NCBI GenBank assembly: GCA_910577065.1
Contig: CAJTLD010000078.1
Span: 1 to 12,380, forward strand
Direction: 5' to 3'
Source: an uncultured Lachnospiraceae bacterium
Lineage (GTDB): Bacteria > Bacillota > Clostridia > Lachnospirales > Lachnospiraceae
DNA length: 12,380 nt
Position numbers and translations under genes: made by a program. Within the stretch, counting starts at the first letter, position 1, and each line of letters opens with the position of its first letter. The notes beneath the pieces were generated by a model. That model was not told the DNA's origin, ran no database searches, and was given only the letters and a program-made list of their open reading frames with translations. Positions 6,952 through 12,380 of this stretch are shown here, piece by piece.

Positions 6952-7730
6952 TATTTGAATCACATGCACATTATGATGACGAACAGTTTGACGAAGACCG
7001 GGAGGCGCTTTTAGGGGGGCTTTTTGGCGGAACCGTCTGTACGGTGATCAATGTCGGGGCTTCGATGCAAAGCAGCCGGGCTTCCGTTGCGCTGGCCGAA
7101 CGCTATCCCGGCGTCTATGCCGCGGTGGGCGTACATCCCAGCGATGTCGGGGAATTGGACGAAGCCGCCGTTTCCGGCTTAAAGGAGATGGCGGCGCATC
7201 CTAAGGTGGCTGCGATAGGGGAAATCGGGCTGGATTACTACTGGGAGAAGGATCCGGCCGTACAGCGCAGGCAGCGGATGTGGTTTGCGCGCCAGATGGA
7301 GCTTGCGCGTACATTACAGCTTCCGGCTATCATCCATTCCAGGGACGCAGCGGCGGATACCGTGCAGGTAATGAAGGACGCCCACGCAGAGGAAATTCCG
7401 GGCGTAGTGCATTGCTTTTCTTATTCGCCGGAATTGGCGAAGGAATTTATCCGGATGGGATATTACATTGGCGTGGGAGGCGTCGTTACGTTTAAGAATG
7501 CAAAAAAGTTAAAGGAGACGGTGGTGCAGATTCCGCTGGAGCGCATTTTGCTGGAAACGGACGCTCCTTATCTGGCTCCGGAGCCGCATCGGGGGAAACG
7601 GAATGAATCGGGGTTTTTGAAGTTTGTGGCCAGGGAGATTGCGGCGCTGAAGGGTGTTTCTTATGAGGAGGTGGAGAAAGTTACCCGGAACAATGCCGAA
7701 CGGTTATTTGGCCTTGAGGCAGTAAACTAA
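6948..7730 (+). CDS. tatD: TatD-family metal-dependent hydrolase / DNase
   Basis: This 260-residue protein has the TatD fold's metal ligands: HxH at His6/His8, Glu92 in GEIGLDYYWE, His130 in IIHSRDA, His155 in VVHCFSYS and Asp205 in LLETDAPYL. The GVHP (61-64) and C-terminal NNAERLFGL motifs are also typical. Length is normal for the family (about 255-265). Members are reported as 3'-5' exonucleases and peptide or tRNA-editing-type hydrolases; the cellular role here is uncertain. The ATG overlaps the response-regulator stop as ATGA and has GGAGG upstream, so it is co-translated with the two-component system. That pairing is unusual, since tatD usually travels with metS or rsmA/ksgA genes. Confidence 0.9.
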   Translation: MIFESHAHYDDEQFDEDREALLGGLFGGTVCTVINVGASMQSSRASVALAERYPGVYAAVGVHPSDVGELDEAAVSGLKEMAAHPKVAAIGEIGLDYYWEKDPAVQRRQRMWFARQMELARTLQLPAIIHSRDAAADTVQVMKDAHAEEIPGVVHCFSYSPELAKEFIRMGYYIGVGGVVTFKNAKKLKETVVQIPLERILLETDAPYLAPEPHRGKRNESGFLKFVAREIAALKGVSYEEVEKVTRNNAERLFGLEAVN

Positions 7731-7746
7731 AAAACTCTTCTGCGTC

Positions 7747-7775
7747 TTGACATCCCGAATTTTAAGTGGTAGTAT
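7747..7775 (+). promoter_or_regulatory. Sigma-A-like promoter of the trhA gene
   Basis: A perfect TTGACA (7747-7752) is followed after exactly 17 nt by TAGTAT (7770-7775), four of six -10 bases. The predicted start near 7782 gives a leader of about 58 nt before the ATG at 7840. The -10 lies inside a repeated half-site (see 7769-7807). Confidence 0.6.
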
Positions 7776-7807
7776 TGAATAAATTCATACATAGTATTTA
7801 ATACTAC
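7769..7807. promoter_or_regulatory. Three-copy GTAGTATT operator over the trhA promoter
   Basis: GTAGTATT occurs at 7769-7776, ATAGTATT at 7791-7798, and the inverted copy AATACTAC at 7800-7807. The last two form a palindrome, TAGTATT-T-AATACTA (7792-7806). The first two are direct repeats 22 bp apart, about two helix turns. The first copy covers the -10 and the palindrome lies just past the predicted start, so a dimeric repressor is the simplest reading. The regulator is not identifiable from the window. Confidence 0.5.
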
Positions 7808-7839
7808 ATAATAAGGATTCAAGAACAGGAGGATGGACT

Positions 7840-8490
7840 ATGCAAATTACAATTCGGGAACCGGGCAGCGCCATTACACATTATATCGGGATGCTTTTAT
7901 CTTTATTTGCCGCCATACCGCTTTTGATGAAAGCGGAACTCAGCCGTATTCCGTCTGCAATTACCGCTATGGAAATTTTTATTTTGGCCATGATCTTATT
8001 ATATGCGGCCTCAACGGTTTACCATTCCCTAAACGTCAAAAACGGCATTTTAAACGTTTTCCGCAAACTCGATCATATGATGATCTTTGTCTTAATTGCC
8101 GGAACCTATACGCCGATTTGTATGCTTGTTTTAAAAGGACGCGCCGGAATGCTCCTGCTTTGTGCCATCTGGGGGATTGCGGCTGCGGGAATGCTGTTAA
8201 AAGCTTTCTGGATCAGCTGCCCGAAATGGTTTTCTTCCATTATCTATATTGCAATGGGCTGGGCGTGCCTGTTTGTGTTTCCGCTGTTGCTTAAGGTTCT
8301 TCCCAAACCGGCGTTTCTGTGGCTGCTGGCGGGCGGCATATTGTATACGGCGGGCGGCGTATTATACGCGCTGAAGCTGAAAGGATTTAACAGCCTGCAC
8401 AAGTATTTCGGAAGCCATGAAATTTTCCATCTCTTTGTAATGGCGGGAAGCTTCTGTCACTTTATCGTTATGTACTGTTATGTACTATAA
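7840..8490 (+). CDS. trhA: Hemolysin III / TrhA-family membrane protein
   Basis: This 216-residue protein has about seven membrane segments and the family motifs: His14 in ITHYIGMLLS, ASTVYHS (57-63, His62), RKLDHMMIF (75-83, Asp78 and His79), AGTYTP, and GSHEIFHLFVMAGSFCHF with His193, His197 and His207. These belong to the hemolysin III (PAQR-related) proteins, reported to affect membrane energetics and fluidity; the His/Asp cluster suggests metal binding. Despite the name, haemolytic activity cannot be inferred. The ATG at 7840 has a perfect AGGAGG 7 nt upstream; an ATG at 7833 lies in another frame and overlaps the ribosome site. It is a single-gene unit with its own promoter and operator-like repeats. 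Confidence 0.9.
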   Translation: MQITIREPGSAITHYIGMLLSLFAAIPLLMKAELSRIPSAITAMEIFILAMILLYAASTVYHSLNVKNGILNVFRKLDHMMIFVLIAGTYTPICMLVLKGRAGMLLLCAIWGIAAAGMLLKAFWISCPKWFSSIIYIAMGWACLFVFPLLLKVLPKPAFLWLLAGGILYTAGGVLYALKLKGFNSLHKYFGSHEIFHLFVMAGSFCHFIVMYCYVL

Positions 8491-8557
8491 TCGTTACAGT
8501 TCAGCCTTCCGGCTTCATTCATTGTTACCTATAATCGTAGCAGCTGCCAAAAAAACA

Positions 8558-8586
8558 TTGACAGGAACGTAAGAACATGATAGCTT
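8558..8586 (+). promoter_or_regulatory. Candidate promoter for the trpB2 gene
   Basis: A perfect TTGACA (8558-8563) stands 17 nt before TAGCTT (8581-8586), a poor -10. An alternative is TATAAT at 8530-8535, which has no good -35. No T-box, TRAP repeats or other leader structure linked to tryptophan control was recognised in 8491-8611. Confidence 0.35.
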
Positions 8587-8595
8587 AAAAAGAAA

Positions 8596-8602
8596 AAAGG
8601 AG
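8596..8602 (+). promoter_or_regulatory. Ribosome site that favours a TTG start for trpB2
   Basis: AAAGGAG at 8596-8602 touches the ATG at 8603 with no spacing, which would prevent normal initiation there. It sits 9 nt before the in-frame TTG at 8612, a workable distance. The TTG start also gives MSEQNIPYKIYL, the usual N-terminus of this family. Confidence 0.7.
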
Positions 8603-8611
8603 ATGGCGAAT

Positions 8612-9985
8612 TTGAGCGAACAAAACATACCCTATAAAATTTATCTGCATGAACATGAGATGCCGAAACAATGGTACAACATGCGTGCGGATATGAAGCA
8701 TAAACCTGCGCCCCTGTTAAACCCCGGCACGCTTAAGCCAATGACGGAGGAGGAACTTTCCGGCGTATTCTGTACGGAACTGGCAAAGCAGGAGCTCGAC
8801 GATTCGACTCCCTATATTGACATTCCCGAGGAAATTTTAAAGTTTTATAAAATGTACCGCCCCTCTCCCCTGGTGCGCGCGTACTGTCTGGAAGAAAAGC
8901 TGCAGACTCCTGCGAAGATTTATTATAAATTTGAAGGCAACAACACAAGCGGAAGCCATAAACTAAACTCTGCGATTGCACAGGCCTATTACGCAAAGCA
9001 GCAGGGCTTAAAGGGCGTTACGACGGAAACCGGGGCGGGCCAGTGGGGAACGGCGCTTTCTATGGCATGTTCGTATTTTGATCTGGACTGCAGGGTTTAT
9101 ATGGTAAAGGTTTCCTATGAGCAGAAGCCGTTCCGGCGCGAAGTGATGCGTACATACGGCGCTTCTGTGACGCCATCTCCGTCTGAAACGACCGAAGTCG
9201 GGCGCAGAATCCTTGCCGAGCATCCTGGTACAACCGGAAGCTTAGGATGCGCCATCTCGGAAGCGGTAGAAGCTGCCGTCGGCACAGAGGGTTACCGTTA
9301 TGTATTGGGCAGCGTATTAAACCAGGTGCTGTTACACCAGTCAGTCATTGGCCTTGAGACAAAAGCCGCCATGGATAAATATGAAATTACGCCGGATATT
9401 ATCATCGGATGCGCCGGCGGCGGTTCGAACCTGGGCGGTTTGATTTCACCGTTTATGGGAGAAAAACTGCGGGGCGAACGGGATTACCGCTTTATCGCGG
9501 TAGAGCCGGCTTCCTGCCCGAGTTTTACCAGAGGAAAATTCGCATACGATTTCTGTGATACCGGAAAGGTTTGCCCGTTAGCGAAAATGTATACCTTAGG
9601 CAGCGGGTTTATCCCGTCGGCCAACCATGCGGGCGGGCTGCGCTACCACGGTATGAGTTCGGTTCTGTCCCAGCTTTATGCGGACGGGATGATGGAAGCG
9701 CGCGCAGTAGAGCAGACCGCAGTGTTTGACGCGGCCGAACAGTTTGCAAGAGTGGAAGGGATTCTGCCCGCGCCGGAAAGTTCCCATGCGATACGCGCGG
9801 CAATTGACGAAGCGCTTAAGTGCAGGGAAACGGGAGAAGAAAAGACGATTTTATTCGGCCTGACCGGAACGGGTTATTTTGATATGGTTGCATATGAAAA
9901 ATACCATAACGGAGAAATGGCGGATTACATTCCGACAGACGAGGAATTAAAACCCGGATTTGCCTCACTTCCGGGGATTGAATAA
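8612..9985 (+). CDS. trpB: TrpB2-type tryptophan synthase beta chain, stand-alone
   Basis: From the TTG at 8612 this is a 457-residue PLP enzyme. Lys117 in NTSGSHKLNSA is the PLP lysine, Glu139 in TTETGAGQWGT the catalytic glutamate, CAGGGSNLGG (267-276) the phosphate-binding loop, and HAGGLRYHGM (339-348) is characteristic of the long TrpB2 group. The N-terminal PYKIYLHEHEMPKQWYN stretch and total length fit TrpB2 rather than the roughly 400-residue TrpB1. The reaction is indole plus serine to tryptophan. No trpA or other trp gene is in the window, consistent with indole salvage. A start at 8603 would add only three residues. A clear terminator follows, so it is transcribed alone or last. 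Confidence 0.93.
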   Translation: MSEQNIPYKIYLHEHEMPKQWYNMRADMKHKPAPLLNPGTLKPMTEEELSGVFCTELAKQELDDSTPYIDIPEEILKFYKMYRPSPLVRAYCLEEKLQTPAKIYYKFEGNNTSGSHKLNSAIAQAYYAKQQGLKGVTTETGAGQWGTALSMACSYFDLDCRVYMVKVSYEQKPFRREVMRTYGASVTPSPSETTEVGRRILAEHPGTTGSLGCAISEAVEAAVGTEGYRYVLGSVLNQVLLHQSVIGLETKAAMDKYEITPDIIIGCAGGGSNLGGLISPFMGEKLRGERDYRFIAVEPASCPSFTRGKFAYDFCDTGKVCPLAKMYTLGSGFIPSANHAGGLRYHGMSSVLSQLYADGMMEARAVEQTAVFDAAEQFARVEGILPAPESSHAIRAAIDEALKCRETGEEKTILFGLTGTGYFDMVAYEKYHNGEMADYIPTDEELKPGFASLPGIE

Positions 9986-9987
9986 AA

Positions 9988-10031
9988 CAGAAGGGAATTG
10001 CCATCCTATATGGCAGTTCCCTGTTTTACTT
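9988..10031 (+). terminator. Intrinsic terminator after trpB2
   Basis: Arms 9993-10004 and 10010-10021 form a 12-bp stem with one T-G wobble around the 5-nt loop CCTAT. It lies just past the stop codon and is followed by TGTTTTACTTTT. AACA just upstream can extend pairing with TGTT across a 3-nt bulge. Confidence 0.88.
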
Positions 10032-10112
10032 TTCCGGACGGCGTTTTTTATGCGGACGCACATACCGTCATCCGTTCCATAAAATATCAATCAGAAAAGC
10101 GAGGTTTAAAAC

Positions 10113-12365
10113 TTGAAAGACATACGCATCCTTTCCGGCAAACGCATTACCCCATCTATTGAAACCGTAACCGCTCTTTGCGGCGTAAAAATGCCCGGCG
10201 CCGCCGGCAATACCATACAGGAGCTGTTTTTGCATCTGCTCCCCTCCGTACAAATGCGCCTGCGTCCCAGGGCGGCGCTTACCATAGATCTGCTGCGTAT
10301 TCCTTCGGACAGCGGCCGGGCACAAAAGACGGTCAAAGCGCTTTTTGCCATTCTTACAGTGGGGGACAGCGTCAGCCGAATGATTCAGACCGCAATGGAA
10401 CAACAGGATATGCTGCAGGCGCTCGTATTAGACGCTATGGCAGACAGCTGCCTGTTTGCGTTTGAAGAGCAGCTTTTGCCGTCCGTACAGCAAATCTGTT
10501 TTGAAGAAGGTTATGGGATTGAAAGACGGATAGAACTGACAAAGGACGTGCCGGCAGACGTGCAAAAAGATATTTTTGAAGCGTTGGACGCCGATCGTTC
10601 GCTGGGCGTTTCCATGACCTCCGGTTTTATGCTCCGTCCGGAAAAATCCATGAGCCTTTTATTTGAGTTGACCGACGATACGGAAAAACAGGCGCCCGGG
10701 CATAACTGCGGCGCATGTTCTGCCGCAGACTGCGCGCTTCGCAAAGAACAGACGCTTAAAGTAACGGCGGAATTGGTTCCCCCGGCAGGCTGCGGCGAAA
10801 AACCCGTCCAAAAACAATTTTCCTGCCGCAAAGGAAGCATCCTTTTAGACGTCCTGTCAGAACACGGCATATCCCTGCCTGCGTACTGCGGCAGACGGGG
10901 CTCCTGCGGAAAATGCCGCGTTCAACTAAAAAAAGGAATCCTTCCCGTCACCGCACAGGATCGGGCGGCTTTTTCCAGGCAGCAATTGCAGCACGGAATG
11001 CGGCTGTCGTGCCAGGCGGTTTTACAGGATGATATTACGGTTTGCATAAATAAGGAAGAAAGCGGCGCATTTCAGGCTTTGGGCGTTACAGAGCCATCTT
11101 CTGCATCCGAAAATCGCCGCCCTGCGGAAAAAGACCATTCCTGCCGTTATGGAATTGCCATTGACATTGGAACGACTACGCTTGCCTTTTCCCTGATCCG
11201 CCTGCCGGACGGCGGCATATTGGATACGTATACAGCGGTAAATTCCCAGCGTTTTTTTGGCGCGGACGTCCTTTCCCGGATGCAGGCTGCCAATGCAGGG
11301 AAGGGGCAGCCACTGCGCCGGGCTGTGCAGGCGGATCTTTTAAACGGGATTCATACGCTTCTGAACCGAAACAGCCTGTCTCCCGCTTCGCTTGGTGATA
11401 TTGTAATCGCCGCGAATACGGTTATGCTGCACCTGCTGCGCGGATATTCCTGCGAAGGGTTAAGCCGCCATCCGTTTACCCCGGTCACATTGGATATAGA
11501 AGAAATTTCCCTTTTGGAGCTGTTCCGGGATCTTCCCGAATATACCGGGCCTTCGCTTTTGCCGGAACGGATCCCGGTTACACTGCTCCCTGGGATATCC
11601 GCTTTTGTGGGAGCGGATATTACGGCGGGGCTGTATGCCTGCGACGTGTTAAACGCCGGAGAAAATACGCTGTTTTTGGATCTGGGGACAAACGGGGAAA
11701 TGGCGTTCCAAAAAGGGCATACGCTCTATACGGCGTCCGCGGCGGCAGGCCCGGCCTTTGAAGCGGCAAATATCAAATGGGGAATGCCTGGCGTTGCAGG
11801 GGCGATTTCAGAAGTCGCCATCCGGGGAGGCATTCCGAAAATCACGACAATCGGAGAATGCCCGCCCGCCGGAATCTGCGGGACAGGCGTAATGGAAACG
11901 ATAGCGGAACTTCTTGCCGCCGGGCTTATGGATTCTACCGGAAAACTAAACGAGCCTTATTTTCTTTCCGGATACCCGCTGGCCCAAAACGCACAGGGAG
12001 AACAGATTGCCCTGCTGCAGCAGGATATCCGCGAGATACAAATGGCAAAAGCCGCCATCCGCGCCGGAATGGAAACGCTTTTGATACATTCCGGCGCGCA
12101 ATGGGAGGAAGTCGGGCAAATATACCTGGCAGGCGGGTTCGGTTATTTTCTGAATGTAAAAAAAGCGGCGTCTGTCGGGCTGCTGCCGCAGACTGCCGCA
12201 TCTAAAACAAAAGCCGTCGGAAATACGGCGTTAAAGGGCGCGATATTATATTTGGAAACAAAAAACGGGACGGCGTTGCAGGAAATTATAAAATGCGCAA
12301 AGAGCATATCTCTTGCAGAAGACGAGAAATTTCAGGAACTTTATCTTGATCATATATCGTTCTAG
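10113..12365 (+). CDS. RACo-type corrinoid activator with fused MetH activation-like domain
   Basis: This 750-residue protein has three parts. Residues 1-210 resemble the B12-dependent methionine synthase activation domain: the LGVSMTSGFMLRPEKSMS stretch (164-181) matches its conserved core, and the segment ends in a C-x2-C-x4-C motif (199, 202, 207) typical of stand-alone homologues. Residues about 230-315 form a [2Fe-2S] ferredoxin domain with Cys259, Cys265, Cys268 and Cys300. Residues 347-720 are a RACo/DUF4445 ASKHA ATPase, with AIDIGTTT (349-356), LDLGTNGE (522-529) and AGGFGYF (673-679). RACo proteins use ATP to reduce inactive Co(II) corrinoid to Co(I). The SAM motif (R-x-x-P-G-Y) of the first domain is replaced by RIELTKD. 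The TTG start at 10113 has only a weak GAGG site. A possible -10, TAAAAT (10080-10085), lacks a good -35. The corrinoid partner is not in the window. Confidence 0.88.
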   Translation: MKDIRILSGKRITPSIETVTALCGVKMPGAAGNTIQELFLHLLPSVQMRLRPRAALTIDLLRIPSDSGRAQKTVKALFAILTVGDSVSRMIQTAMEQQDMLQALVLDAMADSCLFAFEEQLLPSVQQICFEEGYGIERRIELTKDVPADVQKDIFEALDADRSLGVSMTSGFMLRPEKSMSLLFELTDDTEKQAPGHNCGACSAADCALRKEQTLKVTAELVPPAGCGEKPVQKQFSCRKGSILLDVLSEHGISLPAYCGRRGSCGKCRVQLKKGILPVTAQDRAAFSRQQLQHGMRLSCQAVLQDDITVCINKEESGAFQALGVTEPSSASENRRPAEKDHSCRYGIAIDIGTTTLAFSLIRLPDGGILDTYTAVNSQRFFGADVLSRMQAANAGKGQPLRRAVQADLLNGIHTLLNRNSLSPASLGDIVIAANTVMLHLLRGYSCEGLSRHPFTPVTLDIEEISLLELFRDLPEYTGPSLLPERIPVTLLPGISAFVGADITAGLYACDVLNAGENTLFLDLGTNGEMAFQKGHTLYTASAAAGPAFEAANIKWGMPGVAGAISEVAIRGGIPKITTIGECPPAGICGTGVMETIAELLAAGLMDSTGKLNEPYFLSGYPLAQNAQGEQIALLQQDIREIQMAKAAIRAGMETLLIHSGAQWEEVGQIYLAGGFGYFLNVKKAASVGLLPQTAASKTKAVGNTALKGAILYLETKNGTALQEIIKCAKSISLAEDEKFQELYLDHISF

Positions 12366-12380
12366 AAAATGCTCTAATAC

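Noticed and set aside
10032..10078. Short complementary segments (GACGG/CCGTC, GCGT/ACGC) before the corrinoid activator, considered as a cobalamin or SAM riboswitch
   Set aside because: The region is too short and lacks recognisable riboswitch core elements; the pairings are only 4-5 bp.

Overview
The window looks like chromosomal DNA from a gut-type Clostridia, most likely a Lachnospiraceae relative. The evidence is strong AGGAGG-type ribosome sites, a PadR plus permease-prefix-domain pair, an ABC-2 transporter with a NarL/LuxR-type two-component system, and a corrinoid-activation protein. This placement is inference from gene content. No RNA genes, insertion sequences, phage genes or CRISPR arrays were seen.

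Minus-strand left half (1-5082). A gene running off the left edge starts at 34. A strong two-tier hairpin (191-241) ends a small regulator/effector pair. That pair is a PadR-family repressor gene (1283-1609), broken by one in-frame TAA, and a membrane protein with an N-terminal permease prefix domain (261-1268). Upstream of it lies a tight ABC export operon: ATPase (4138-5082) and two ABC-2 permeases (2960-4123, 1816-2973).

Divergent plus-strand half (5255-7730). A HisKA_3-type membrane histidine kinase overlaps a LuxR-family response regulator, which overlaps a TatD-family hydrolase through ATGA. The shared 172-bp region (5083-5254) holds a good -10 for the ABC operon, a poor -35 and an upstream palindrome, as expected for a response-regulator-activated promoter. 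The layout (ATPase, two permeases, NarL-type two-component system) matches Bacillus LnrJK/LnrLMN-like antimicrobial sensing and export modules, so export or resistance to a membrane-active compound is the best guess.

Right side (7747-12365). A TrhA/hemolysin III membrane protein has a sigma-A-like promoter covered by three copies of a GTAGTATT-type half-site. Next comes a stand-alone TrpB2-type tryptophan synthase beta chain with a probable TTG start, ended by a clear intrinsic terminator. Last is a 750-residue protein joining a MetH activation-like domain, which lacks its usual SAM motif, to a [2Fe-2S] domain and a RACo-type ASKHA ATPase. It is probably an ATP-driven reductive activator of a corrinoid protein.

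The items most worth a second look are the fused corrinoid activator, the PadR nonsense codon, and the candidate operators at 1640-1688, 5173-5186 and 7769-7807.
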